DNA of 64,000 nucleotides from Kingdonia uniflora (GCA_014058105.1 JACGCM010002156.1:868001-932000), one strand, 5' to 3'; shown: positions 1-13,312, counted from the first letter of the stretch. Notes: generated from the letters alone by a model not told the origin. Made by a program: numbers and translations.

Positions 1-3000
1 GTGGCAACCTGAGGGAGTTACGAGTGGGTACTGTAAGCCGATTGCTGTTGATCATTTGCTTGTTCAGTTTCTTCGTCCTCATCAAAGGTATAACAATTGA
101 TTAAGTTATTTGTTGCATTTATCTCTTGCAAAGCTATATGTGTTGTTTGATGAAATTCTGCAGAGACCCATTTGTTTTTTGTTTTTGTAACAGTGGGATT
201 CTCTTATAAATATGCCCAAATGGATTCCTCTGCTATTAACTGAAGAAAAGTTAATCAATAAGCCCAGTATAGAGGAATATATACTAGTATGCATATACAA
301 CATCTAGGAAACGACTATCTCTGTTTGTGACTTTGGAAGGGGAAGATTAATTTTTGTTGACAGGCCTTCAAATTAAAGAAATATTAGGGGGGGGGAGTGT
401 TTGAAATTATTTTTCAGAGAAACATAAATTTGTATATAATAGCAAGAAGTGCCTCACACATGGTCCTTCGCTTATTTAAATTGAAATACAGTTTCCAAGA
501 TGTCATCAGGTTAACTTTAATTTTGATGCAGAGAAGGTGTTCAGTTCATGTTTGACTGTGTATCCGGTTTGACTACTTCTCCTGATAATTATGGATGCAT
601 TCTGGCCGATGACATGGGGTAAATATTTAATTATATGGTTTGTTATGTCCTTTCTCTTCTTTCGCATTCTCAGTTTTTAATTCTTCTCTTTTCTGCATGC
701 TTCATTTCTGCAGTTTGGGGAAAACTTTGCAATCTATCACTTTGCTGTACACTCTTCTTCGACAGGGATTTGATGGGGAACCATTGGTTAAGAAAGCAAT
801 CATTGTCACTCCTACTAGCCTTGTCAGTAACTGGGAGTCTGAAATTAAAAAGTGGGTTGGAGAAAGAGTTCGACTAGTTGCTCTTTGTGAAAGCACCGAG
901 ACGACGTTATCTCTGGAATTGATAGTTTCATAAGACCCCGAGGTCCTTTTCAAGTAAGCTTTTGTGCCTGCAACGAACTTCCGTTGTCTAATTTGGTAAG
1001 TTTGTTGACTGATGTAGTCATCCAACGTTGTGCAAGGTGCTAATTGTTTCCTATGAGACATTTCGGATGCATTCATCAAAGTTCGACAAAAGTGGCTCCT
1101 GTGATCTTCTCATATGTGACGAGGCTCACAGACTGAAGAATGATCAGACATTAACTAATAGGGTAGGGAAATGACGAAGTTTGTAATTTACTATGAATGA
1201 CTGTATCTCTCAAAATTTTCTGTCATTGTGTGACTGCTTTAATAATTATTGTTGCCTTTCAGGCTTTGGCTGCTCTTTCCTGCAGGAGGCGGATCCTACT
1301 GTCGGGAACTCCAATGCAGGCAAGACAACATTTAGTCCTTCTCATTGATCTACCTCATGAAGTCTTCGTGTTTTCTTTTCTTCATAGTTATTGGATTTTT
1401 TTTTCCAGAATGACCTAGAGGAGTTCTTTGCCATGGTTAATTTTACTAATCCAGGAGTTCTGGGAGATGTTGTATATTTTCGTCGCTACTATGAGGTGAT
1501 TTCATAACTACATCTCATTTATACTCAATTGTTTGATGTCAGTTTCCTTATTCATATTAGGTTTCTTGTTGTAGCTTTGAAGGGTATGTACGGAGTACAG
1601 TTGTGCTGTATTAGCTTGTGGACCATTATTAAGGCATAGTAGTATTAGAAGTATAGTATTTTGTTACAACGAGCAATCTACTATTATTTACTAATTTAAT
1701 TGGGATTTATGGCGGTATATATCAATTTATAACTAGAACAAATACAGTCGAACTACGATAAGTTTATCTTAATATAGATTTTATTCTCCACTTAAAGTGG
1801 GTAAAAATTCATAGTTTGGTTGGTTCATTGCAAACCTCCTTTTTCTTTTTCTATTTTTCATGTATACCTCTGGGCGTTTTGCATAGTGGAACTTAGGTGC
1901 CCTTCTCACTTTTAGAGGGAGATTTAGGTTCTTCAAAAGAAAGTCTTGCACTAAAAGACTACTAAACTTTCTCATTTTATAACAGTGGCAGCATTAAACA
2001 TGTCTGGTGAGTGGTGAATGGACCATTCACTATTATCATGACCATTAAGTTGTCACATTACTAATATTATCTTTCTGACGTTTTGTATCGTTTGCTCTTA
2101 AATTGAATATAGACACCAATTGTTTGTGGAAGGGAACCTACAGCAACTAAAGAAGAGAGAAAGCTAGGTGATGAGCGTTCTGCGGAACTGAGTGCCAAAA
2201 TGAATCAGGTAATTTTTTTGATTGTGAAACGTGGCTGAATTGTTAAAGTTAGCTTCTTACTTTTTTAATTTGTTCTTAGATTAACAGTAGTTACATTAAA
2301 TTTTGTGTTGCAACATCACAGTGATTTACATCGTAGGCTTGTGGAAGGAATGAAATCTAAGACTTCAGATAATAACTAACTTCTGGATAAAAGTCAAAAT
2401 TGATGCATGCATGATCTCAGATTTCACTCCCTAGGTCAAAATTGTTGCATCAAAATTGATTTACGATGTAGGCTAGATCAAAATTTCTCTCAGATTTACC
2501 TTGCGGATTCACAATCCTTTTTTACATACAGCTTTCTGATATGCTGGCTGCATGTTTTAATATTTGAGGGAGCTCTATAAAATCAGTTGATGTCCACTTT
2601 GAGGGTTTTGGCCCTAAGGTGCATGTTACATGGCTTAGCTATGATCTTGTGATTCATTTGTAAACAACTTCTTGTTGTACCAATTTGTAGCTTTCCATAT
2701 TGGAAACTTCCCAGAGGTGCCAAATGAGTTATATATCTTAATCAGCAATCAAAATCAAATTTGGCCAAGGATTGATAATTAAAATTTTAGCTTTTATACT
2801 TATGGGCCTTTCAGATATTCCATTTTTATGTATTAGACGCTTTGTAATATACATACTCCTTATTCTTGTCACATGGACTCCTTGATCTTATTTATCATTT
2901 GTTTATCGTTGTTATGATATTTTTGTCCTCTAAATTAAATTAATCTACGGGGTTTCTTTTCAGTTTATACTGAGGAGGACGAATGCCTTGTTATCGAATC

Positions 3001-6000
3001 ATCTACCACCAAAGGTATGACCTCATTTTCTTAAGTATGTAGCATGGTTAATATGGTTAATAGATAAGATTAACTTTTTTGGCCCAACTAATGTGCTAAG
3101 CATCACTTTGTAGTGTCGCATGGAATTGCATCAGAGCAGGAGTCATTGGCAAATAATCTATGTTATTGACATGCTTTAATGCTTAGCATTTTGCAAGTGT
3201 TATGGCTGCTCAAAAGCACTTTAGAAGCAGTTCAAAAATCTAAAGCCTTTTTTTATAAACCATAAAACTCGAGCCAAACAAAGGGCCACTAGGCTAGCCT
3301 ATCCTACAGATGCTTGTAGTTGAATTGGTTATCATTCATAGAATGATTCATGGTTTATAAGACCTAGTTCATATTTTACAGAAGGATGGATGGGCGAATT
3401 CTGAAATTTTATATCCTCGACTATTATGATGGTGAATATGATAGATTATGTAAATGGTCAATCTTGACTATATATCCTCGACTATTATGATGGAAAATAT
3501 GATAGATTATGTAAATGATCAACAAGTAAATGATCAATCTTGGCTGATCCTTTTAACGTATTTCTATTATATATAAGGTAAATAATCAACTACTGATAAT
3601 AGGTAGAAAAGAAGAGAAGAATTAAAAAAATGAAATTTGCACCCCATTAGGACTGAGTCTGAAACATCCATTAGTTGTTTCAAAGTTGACTAAGGTGTCT
3701 AAAGCAAGCGGGAGATCTACAATCTAAAAATAATAGACTCACTATGTTGTCAAGCACTGTGTACGGTCTTAACCCTGGATAATCTGTTTTTGAGGTTCTC
3801 AAACAATCCCTATCTTTTTTGTTAGTCCCTCATCCTAACTGGTGACTCTTAACCTAATGGTTGAGTTTGTGATACGACCATCTTATTGATTAAAAAATGA
3901 AGGATAATCACAGTTTTTCTTCAGAGTTGCTTAAACATTACTAAAATATCGACTACAGCATTCTCAAGAGTCAGTATGAGAATTGTGACCATGACCTCTC
4001 TCATTATGGCCACCACAATATCTGTCCCCTCTGGTAGTTTCAAACTGCCCACTAGAAAACATGAGAGTAGAATGTTCTTTAATGAAGCAATTCTTATGAG
4101 ACTTGGAACTATTGTGATCAATGAATATCGAGTTCTTTTCTATGGATCAGTAATTACATTTGACAGGCAAATTGGTATTGTTTACTGATTAGATTGGTAA
4201 TTAAAAGGATCTATTCATTGTCTATTACAACTTATGAAGTTGTTGATCGTGTGCATGCAGATAGTTGAAGTAGTTTGTTGCAAAATGACTCCTCTCCAAT
4301 CAGAATTGTATAACCATTTTGTACATTCAAAAAATGTAGGTTATTCATTTTTTATTATTGGTTTGCACTTGAGAATTAGAAAACGAGTAATACTCTTTCA
4401 TAACATCGTTTTATAGTCAGGGATGGTCGCTCTGACAATCATCACTTTATTGTTGGTTCCGTTACAGGTGAAACGATTACTCAATGAAGAGGTTAAACAG
4501 TCAAAAGTTTTAGCATATATTACAGCTCTTAAGAAGCTATGCAATCATCCAAAGGTATGCTCCAGGCTCCAGCTAATAATCTAAAAAGTAAAATAAGAGT
4601 TCTTATTTACATTCTTGAAGCTTGATTCGTTTGAGAAAGGAAAATGTAGTTTGTCAAGACTTTGGAGAGATTAAAACCAGTAATTAACCGATAGATATGT
4701 AACACTTCTCAAGTTTTTTTTCTTCTCTTCATCACTATATGTTTCCTTTACCTAGATCCTATCATTCTGAAGCTTCTTTCTCTCTCTCTCTCTCTCCATA
4801 TTTTCTTTTTTGATTCCCTCCAATTTTTCATATAAATTTATAAGCCATAATATTAGTTGATTTGCCTTTCTGTAATCACTAGGAAAGGCAATAAACAAAG
4901 TAAACTCATAAAAAGCAAAAAAGTACAATTACAGAGTTTAATACAGTTTCTAGAGGACTCAAACCTTCTCCTTTCATCATCTAAATTTAAGTTGTTCCAA
5001 ACTTCTTGCAACTTCAAACTTTTTCGGACAACTTTCTTGGAGATTCACTTTAAATGGTATTCTCTCCTTTCTGATTGTCAATGTCAGTGTCATACCTGTA
5101 CAAAGTAATATGGAAACCCGAAGAAACTCATAGCTCCTAGCTTTGGGCTTCCTAGCGTGCTTGTTCCCCTAACTCCAATGAGAAGAAAAATGAAGGCCTG
5201 AAGAGCGCGGTTGGGGAACGATGGATCCATTTTTACTGCAATGCCCAACCAATTTTCAGATTGTTAACACCTTCTTAGATAGTTTGGACCCATCAGTTCT
5301 AATGCATGCAATTTGGTGTATTTGCATCTACTTGTAAAATGTACCTCTACTTGCAAAGAAACAGGCATGCCCTAAGTACTCCATACACTAATTGATTTAA
5401 TAAGGATTTGCCACACTAGCATACATCACATTCTAAAGGTCCTGAGAGTACCAACTTGATACATATTTGCCCTCGGGAATCTTTAGAGAAAAAACTATTA
5501 TACTTTAAACGTAACAATAAATATTCCACCATATCATTAGTGGTAAAAGTCTATTCACATTTTACTAACTTTAGCTCAGTTGCCTTGACATAAGTTTAAC
5601 TATCCTTAGTTTGAACTTTATGGTGTCAATAATGTTTATTCTCCATTGTTATTTTATTTATTAAATTACAGACTGTTATGCATATGATATACTAGACTTG
5701 TTGTACAGCTCATTTATGATACAATCAAGAGCGGAAGTCCAGGGACATCAGAATTTCAAGAGTGCATACGTTTTTTCCCAGCAGAAATGTTTTCGGGAAG
5801 GTTAGTTGTTTCTACTGATATTTTTTTCTTCTCTACATTTCATTATAAAAAGTTCATAATAAAGATGGGTGTTGTCTGCTATATTAGATCGGGATCATGG
5901 ACTGGTGGGGATGGATTCTGGGTTGAACTTTCAGGAAAAATGCACGTTTTAGCTCGGTTACTGGCACAACTGCGTCAGAAAACTGATGATCGAATAGTCC

Positions 6001-9000
6001 TTGTTTCAAACTATACTCAAGTATGTATGTAATTTGCATATTGGGGTTGTTTAGTTTTTGTGATTCATTTTGTCCTTGTGGCTATTCCGCATCAGAGTTC
6101 TTTGAAGTGTACTTGAGTCTAGGAGAACATACAATACTGCTAACATCACTTTATTTTATTTATCAGACTCTGGATCTTTTTGCTCAACTTTGTCGTGAAA
6201 GAAGATATCCTTATTTGAGGCTTGATGGAAGCACATCGATAAGTAAAAGGCAAAAATTGGTTGTTTGTTTTAATGACACTACGAAGGTACACGTTTTTCT
6301 GCTTAATCAGCTGAGAGTAATGCATTCGGTGCCAATTTAATATTTTGTGGGAATAAATTATTTCATTGTAAATTCATGCTTTGCAGGACGAGTTTGTCTT
6401 TCTCTTGAGTAGCAAGGCTGGTGGTTGTGGGCTTAATTTGATAGGTGGAAATCGTCTTGTTCTTTTTGACCCTGATTGGAATCCTGCCAATGACAAACAA
6501 GTACGTGTTTATAACCTAACTAAATATGTATTTTGTGTTTTGAGCCTATAAAAGAGAGTGTGGTAGCTGATAAAAAAAGTTGTGTCCTAAAAGCTATAAT
6601 CTTCCAAATATTGTGTCTTATGTCTTTCAATAGGCTGCTGCAAGGGTCTGGAGGGATGGCCAAAAGAAGAGAGTGTACATCTATAGGTTTTTATCTACTG
6701 GAACCATAGAAGAAAAGGTCTGAATGTCCTTATTTCCTTTTTGTAACTATAGTGGCTATTTCGGCTCTTATACACCCAAACCTTTGTGCTTTTATTGATG
6801 GTCAATGTAACATTTTTTCTTAGGTTTACCAACGTCAGATGTCAAAAGAGGGTCTTCAGAAGGTTATTCAGCAGGAGCAAAATGATAATACGAAGACACA
6901 GGTTTGTTTACCGGCTGTCTCTTTGTCTTTCTTGTGGTTTATCTTGGCTTGAATGTGAAGTGCGATAACCATTCTGAACGCAGGGGAACCTACTCTCAAC
7001 AGAAGACCTACGTGATCTTTTCACATTTAATGAGAATATCAGGTAATTACTTTTTCTCTTGCGAAAAGTTAATATTTTTTCAGACATGGATGACTGGGTC
7101 ACAATCTATATTAGTTAGTACTTAAGATTAATTGGGGAAATGAAGAAGACTGGGAAACTTCTATATTAGTTAGTACTTAAGATTAATTGGCGGCAAAGTT
7201 TGAAGTAACACTTGCAAGCTCTGTTAATTTTTCTTTGCCAAATATGAGAAATTTAATTGATAAGAAAGAGATACAACCAGAAGACTAGAGTAGACATGCG
7301 CTACTCTCGCTACTCTTAGACTTAATTAATAAACCATCCAGGATCTAATCTACAATGCCTTAACAGAATCTGTAATAAGGATGGAAAGGGATTTCCAGTT
7401 TTCTGATAAAACCTGGTCTGTGTGTATACCATTCTTCCTGACCATTGGTTAGATTAGCTAGCTCTTTGAGCGCAGTCATTTGCACTAATGTTTGCCTCTC
7501 GCCATGTATGGTGCAGTCTTATCCTTACTTAATCAATTAAATGTAATGTATAAGCATCCCTATAAAGTGTATAAAAGTTCCCCTGGAATGTAATGTACAT
7601 CAAACAACACATGGTGGTGTCCGTTCTCAATGAACTATTGAAATACTAAATTTCTGATATAATCTTCACAGAAATTTCCAGTACAATTAAACACGCGTGC
7701 TGTTAAAAGGAGACGTAATGCTTGACTGTTCTATGTTTCAAAATATTCATGTACACAAATAACTTTCAATTTTGTTATGAAGTATGCTTGAAACACATGA
7801 AATTTATAAAAAAAATGTACATAATTCCACTATCATATGTGCATTTCTCTTCAACCCTGAAAATGTGATTTTTTTGCACTTAATTAATTTGTAGATCTGA
7901 AATACATGACAAGATGAACTGCAACCGTTGTAAAACTTGTGATCCAGAAGTAAAAAATATTGAAAATATAAAGGCCAGTGATGATGAAACCAATTCAGCT
8001 ATTGAAGGTTGTGAAGTTGACGGGGATGATATAGGTGGATTTGCAGAGATTTCCGGTTGCTTACATAGGTTAAAAAGCTCAGAGAAACAGGTTGGTTCAA
8101 TTTCTCCATTTCATAAATAATAGAAGGATCAGTTAATTTTATCTCTCATTTGATTATTAAACTTTCAGCTGGGCAGTCCCCTGGAAGAGGATCTTGGAAG
8201 TTGGGGGCATCATTTGTCCTCAACTTCTGTACCAGATGCAATTCTCCAAGCTGCAGCTGGAGACGAGGTGAACTTCAAGTTGTAAACTTTTTGTGTATTG
8301 CTTTGATAAATTTGAGAAAGTAAATTGCAGAGATGTACCATTGCTAGCAATTAGTAACCATTGTGTTAAAATCTCCAGTTAAACAATTTTCAAAAAAGAC
8401 CACACAATGTCGTAAGAGCTCTTACTAGAAACCGAGGACCTCTCAACTAGCAACTAGGAACACTCTACTGGTACACTAAAACCTCTAATTTGAGTCCTAG
8501 TAGGAGCAGGGCAGTGGTCAGGGACCACGGTATAAACTTTATCATTGGCTTCTTATGAATTTTCTAGTCATTAGGAATTTTGTAGGAAGTAGGTTATATG
8601 TTACTGGACATGTTCCTCTCTCTTGTTGTATCCAGATTTTTTGTCAGATGGCACCAGCCTACATGAGTGTAAACATGGGCCAAACGTCTCCCAAATCCAT
8701 AATAACCAAAATAATACACCACAAACCTAGGTTTATTTAGATGGTACCATCTCTAAACCCTTGAGAAATGGTGAAATCAGAACCTCAACGTATCCCTCAA
8801 ATTTGGGTTTCTCTCAAGGCATTTCCTTGAATAATTTAAGGTTTAGTAAGAAGGTGGGCCCACCTTTTGATTATTTATTCATTTTAAAAACCTTTTATCA
8901 GCACTGAATTGGGCAAGGGAGTGAATACAGTGCGATTTTTAGTTTCTTAGTCCGTCTATTTTTTCTTCGGAAATCCTCAAATTAGTTATAGCCATAGGAA

Positions 9001-9709
9001 TAACAATACAGGCAAAGGGGTCAAAATTCAGGTATGGTTGTACTGGCACGTTCCGGTTCAACCACTTGTCATTTTCGAACAAAAATGCTGAATATACCTT
9101 GACCATTTAATAGAGAAGTTATATCCTTATATCCACTCTTCGATCAGATTCATCAACCCACATTTGCTCTTTCTCTTGTTAAATATAAATAGTTGATAAA
9201 CTTGTTATGTAGTTTATAACCTGTCAATTTTTTTGTTTGAATCAAAAGACAAATGCTTTCCCATGATACTTCAATGCTGTATAGAAGATATGTTGCCTAT
9301 CTTTGCCTATCAGTCAAAATGCTTAGTCGTCACTTAGTATTGCTGTTGGTTAATGCAGGTCACATTTGTATTCACAAATCAAGTAGATGGGAAGCTTATT
9401 CCCATCGAATCAACAAGGTCAAAACCCCGAGAAGCTGAACGAAGTAGCAACCACTCTGGTATAAAGATCCCCCAAAACCGAGTATTGCATCATCGTCTAC
9501 CACTAGCTCCTCTCTCTTCTTATCAGAATTCTATCCAGAAGACATCACCAGCTTCGTCAAATATTTTGGAAAAGGGATCGGTGAAATTATCAAGTATATC
9601 GCCTGAAACTACAATTCACGTACCAACAAAACCTAGAACTTCTCTTGGAAGTCATTTACCATTGAAAAGACCATGTCCTGCTTCTCCAGAATGTGATGAT
9701 TTTATGTAA
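1..9709 (+). CDS. RAD54: RAD54-like Swi2/Snf2 DNA-repair ATPase (5' end outside the window, one-base frameshift)
   Basis: RAD54 is a nuclear dsDNA translocase that works with RAD51 in homologous recombination. Exons: 1-87, 532-618, 714-953, 1037-1162, 1263-1319, 1409-1495, 2113-2208, 2964-3014, 4261-4335, 4468-4554, 5709-5800, 5888-6020, 6167-6286, 6387-6500, 6634-6717, 6824-6901, 6984-7042, 7895-8090, 8169-8267 and 9359-9709 (TAA stop). Helicase motifs in order: I DDMGLGKT (split between exons 2 and 3), Ia [41 protein letters not shown] and [13 protein letters not shown]. The C-terminal part has the RAD54 signatures TEDLRDLF and GHHLSS, and the protein ends in DDFM. About 772 residues are visible; the Arabidopsis protein is about 910, so the N-terminal part lies upstream. 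Exon 3 is one base short near 896-900, giving an in-frame TAA at 931-933; all other junctions keep frame. Intron 5 starts with GC. The family call is very sure; whether this copy is functional is open. Confidence 0.95.
3411..3531. repeat. 61-bp tandem duplication in RAD54 intron 8
   Basis: Two near-identical units start ATATCCTCGACTATTATG at 3411 and 3472, with only a few differences. It lies in the 1.2 kb intron between the exons ending at 3014 and starting at 4261. Confidence 0.8.
7090..7190. repeat. 55-bp tandem duplication in RAD54 intron 17
   Basis: A 31-bp block beginning TCTATATTAGTTAG is repeated exactly at 7105-7135 and 7160-7190; the unit is about 55 bp including the preceding GACTGGG. 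The near identity implies a recent event. Confidence 0.85.
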
Positions 9710-10808
9710 AAATATGCTGGTGGTGAAAAATTGCTGTTATCTATTATGAACTTGAACAAAATGGCATTATACGAGAACCTGACAGTTAGGCTCGTGTAGA
9801 CCCATGTAGATATGGGTTCCTCGTCATTATAGCTACACTCAACGATTTCAAACATCAAAGTTCTTAATTTTTTGCAAACGGTGGTAAGTCATTTAACTCA
9901 TATTAAACACTCCTACTGATGACATTTTGGTGTTATTTACCTTTTGCTTGTGTGGAAGAGCTCTCATACAAGATGTTTTCTTTTGCAGGGTGGTGAATAT
10001 GCAGGTTGATTTGGAAATGGGGGCCATTAACCTACTTTCTAAATGTTTTCTTGTGCAAGTCTTTGACCATCTTACAGAATGTAAGTATAGATAGAATAGG
10101 ATGATTATGCCATGAGGTTCGTATTATTCCCTGTTTTTGCTCGATCAGAAGATAGAATAATGAAACAACTGCTGTTCTGTAAACTGAAAATATAGTGGTA
10201 ATCAATCGGGCTTAAAAAAAACTTCAGATTTTACGCCATTGGAGACAAGTATGTTGCATTAACAATGCAGAGTATGTAAATAAAATTTTGTCTCTGATTT
10301 TGCAAATGAAATGCAAGTTTTTGAACTGTCTTGTTACTTGGGTTCAGTAATCTACTGAAACCTCCATTTCTTTTTCTAAGCTGTAATTATCTCTAGGTTC
10401 AACTTGTAAGTTCTACTATAGTTCTGATATCAGAAGTAACAAGACGGTTTAGGATAGTTGTTATTTGTATGTCTTTGTTCTGCATTTCTTTTCTGAACTA
10501 CAGATTTGTCGAGGTGCGATTGATTTCATGCCCCCATGTGTATTTGCTTAACTTTTGAGTTTTTAATTTGGTAAATGCTTCAAAGTATCCTGATCTAGCT
10601 TGGGAATTTGAGCCTTAACACTAATGCACTCAAGGTTTACTAATTTAATTAATAAAACTCTATTTTTTGTCACTAAATTGGGAGACCAAAGGAGATACAC
10701 CACCCTTAGACCAAGCCGCTTCTTCATCACTACCTTATTATTATTACTACTACGTATTCTCTTTGACTAGTCTAGAAGAATTTTACCAACATGATCCTAT
10801 GAAAAAAT

Positions 10809-10818
10809 GCCACGTGTC
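10809..10818 (+). promoter_or_regulatory. G-box / ABRE-like element
   Basis: GCCACGTGTC contains the CACGTG core bound by plant bZIP and bHLH factors. It lies about 320 bp upstream of the TATA box at 11133. Function is inferred from sequence and position only. Confidence 0.45.
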
Positions 10819-11132
10819 ACGCACCATTAGGTATTTCCTGTATATATGGGTTAATCATGTGAAGGTGGCAACTATGCAATTTGTTGTTTGTAAAAGAGTA
10901 TAACTAGGTTTAAGCTAGCATGATATGTGTATGTAAAAATACAATTACCTGATTACATATTATAATTATTTGATTATGATATTTAAGGATACCCTAATCA
11001 CATGGTTACATGTATACGTCGGCGTAGCCAGCTCACTGGTTCTGCTAAAACACAGCCAGGTCCAACAGCCAGTCAAACATTGCCAAATAAGTTTCTCTAC
11101 TTTGCACGTTCACTCCCACATACATTAGAGCT

Positions 11133-11140
11133 CTATATAT
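11133..11140 (+). promoter_or_regulatory. TATA box of the gene at 11224
   Basis: The run CTATATAT lies about 85 bp before the start codon. A transcription start near 11165 would give a 5' leader of about 60 bases. Confidence 0.5.
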
Positions 11141-11223
11141 CTTTGATCACCAATCTATCTCTTTATCATCCTCCTCATCATCATTATTCTAATCTTGTGT
11201 GTTGTAAGTGAGAGTAAGACCTC

Positions 11224-11813
11224 ATGGCATGTTTAGACATGTTCAACACTGAGCACCAAAGCAACTTGTGCCCTCCAATGAGTCCAAGAATCTCCTTCTC
11301 CAATGATTTCATAGACACTCAACATTCCAACAAACACGAAAAACATACCTATAGAGAAGCGCCTGTAGCTTCAGATTTCGAATTCACAGTTGCAAAAGAC
11401 CTCATGATTACTGCAGATGAGCTCTTCTCCAAGGGGAGTTTCTTACCCTTCAAGGAAAAGAAGATAACTACTCTTCGAGACGAACTTCTTAATGAAGAAG
11501 ATGATCAGTTTGATATGTCCCCGAGGCCTCCTAGAGGTCCAATGAGATGGAAAGGGCTCTTGGGTTTAAAGAGGAGTAACCACAATGTACCCCAGAAATG
11601 GGGTAAGATTGATGAGACCATCTTGGTTAAAGAGGAAGTTCATATTCGCAAGAAGATCTCACAGGTGAGAAGACTTGTTTTAAGATTTTTTATTTTTATT
11701 TTTTTCTTTTGATGGGAATGGGATCAACAAGTTGATTAATTAATTTAGTGTACCTGTTGCAGGAAGTATTAACTGATGATTTAGTATCTGATATGGTGGA
11801 GATTGAGATTTGA
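11224..11813 (+). CDS. Uncharacterised small plant protein with SPRISFS / DFEF / ADELF motifs
   Basis: Two exons, 11224-11664 and 11763-11813, join in frame into 163 codons. The donor is CAG|gtgaga and the acceptor is tgttgcag. No function is known to me. Visible landmarks: MSPRISFSNDF (about residues 19-29), a DFEF core (51-54), TADELFSKGSFLPF (63-76), TLRDELL (83-89), then a basic PPRGPMRWKGLLGLKR stretch (102-117) and an acidic end, EVLTDDLVSDMVEIEI. There is no signal peptide or membrane segment. The ADELF..G..LPF segment resembles the corresponding motif in BKI1/MAKR proteins, one of which lies at 19902. I infer a distant relation, but the BRI1-interacting C-terminal motif is absent here. 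Confidence 0.8.
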
Positions 11814-13312
11814 GTGTAGAAATGGTTGTGCAGAAGCTAATTTCTGATGATTTTTGAAGTAAAGTTGGTGGGAGTGAGGAGTATTTTGGAGTTTTAAGTT
11901 GTGTTGTTGTTTTGCTTGGTTGGTTTTCAGTATTAGTTTTCCTTACTTTTGTAGAAGGTGTTGTTCATGAGGCTGGCGTTTTGTACAAAGTGTTTGCAGT
12001 TGTGAATTCTTGTTTGATGTAATCAAATGTTTATCATATATCTTATTTTTCTTATAAGGGTTTACCTTGGTATAATTTATATATGTGAATTTTTATTAAG
12101 CCACCGCTCCCCAATTTTCCTAACATTTTGATCTTTTATAAAGCCACTTTACCCGTCACCTGCATGAAAAAAGAAGCAGCCGGTAACATTGTAAAATAAA
12201 ATTAAAAGAATAAATAGAGCATCTCGACCCGTGCTTGGTGATGGTGGTTGAGCTAGAAAGCTTGAATGTAAGAGCATCTGTAGTCGACTTTTTATATTTG
12301 CTTAAAGTCAAATTTGGAGAGCCTAATCCTTCTAAAACACTTGCATCTAAGAGCAGCTGTAGTCTACTCTTCAAATATTAGCCACCAAATTTGGCTTTAT
12401 TGGCTAATAAAAGTCATAATTTTTATTTTATTACATCCGACTCCTCAAAAAGTACTCGTCAAATGCCACATATCAAATTTTCCATAAAATTCTTAATTTT
12501 TGGGTAGATTTTGTTTCATTAAATTTGGATTGAAGAGTGAAAAAAATAGTCAAATTTGATAAACAAATATGACTTTAGGCAATTTAACTTTAATTTGGAG
12601 AGTCGGATGTAAGTGTTTTATAGATATTTGGCTCTCCAAATTTGACTTTAAGCCAATATAGAGAGTCGACTACAGATGCTCTAACTCTCCAAATTAAAGT
12701 TATATTGGGTTATAAAATTTGATTATTTTGTTCACTCTTTAAACTAAATTTAATGTTTACGTGACAATCAAATTTGGTTAGAACTAAAACAAAATCTACC
12801 CAAAAATTAAATATTTTATGGAAAATTCGACATGTTGCATTTGACGATTACTTTATGAGGAGTCCACTCCAATGTAATGAAATAAATTATTTAATTTTTA
12901 TTAGCCAATAAAGCCAAATTTAGTGGCTAGTATTTGAGGAGTCGACTGCTCTAACACTAATTCAAATGCTTCAGCACAGTCAAATACCCCCTTCTTATAA
13001 TTTTTAAGAGGTGCATTGCACGCCATCTGTAGTTATATGACACGCTCTATGATTGCGATGGGAGCGTTGTTCAAACACAACCACTAGCGGGTTTCTCCTC
13101 TGGCGCGGTGGAGGCGTGGAGCTCCCCTCATCTCAAGCTTCAACATCAAACTCAAAGACTGCTAGAGATGGCCTAGATATTTATTTTGCTAGGGCGCGCG
13201 GGAGCCGTTGCAGATAATAAAATTAAGATCTCCAAGTTGGTTAAGGTCCATATAAACCAAATCTTCATTCACACACTCTCTCGTCTTCCATTGCTCTACT
13301 ACTACTGTAGCA
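11814..13312. other. Intergenic: 3' UTR, MITE cluster, helicase promoter
   Basis: About 250 bases of likely 3' UTR are followed by the palindromic MITE cluster (12272-12951) and about 360 bases of upstream sequence for the helicase gene. I saw no clear TATA box in front of the helicase. Confidence 0.5.
12272..12951. mobile_element. Interleaved Tourist/Harbinger-like MITEs
   Basis: Two related left ends, GAGCATCTGTAGTCGAC at 12272 and GAGCAGCTGTAGTCTAC at 12351, and two right ends at 12681 and 12951 are all bordered by TAA (12269-12271, 12348-12350, 12682-12684, 12952-12954). TAA target duplications and GAGCATC-type ends are typical of PIF/Harbinger MITEs. Segment 12272-12347 is complementary to about 12600-12681. 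Segment 12351-12604 is complementary to 12685-12951 over nearly its whole length, with mismatches. The order is therefore a, b, a', b'. No transposase is present. Confidence 0.8.

Larger units (their letters stand above)
9710..11223. other. Intergenic: RAD54 3' flank and promoter region of the next gene
   Basis: No convincing coding sequence. The first several hundred bases are presumably RAD54 3' UTR; an AATAAA at 10279-10284 is one possible polyadenylation signal. The last 450 bases hold promoter-like signals for the gene at 11224 (a G-box and a TATA box, listed separately). Confidence 0.5.

Noticed and set aside
702..1079. 125-codon minus-strand frame
   Set aside because: It is antisense to RAD54 exons 3 and 4 and their intron and has no independent support.
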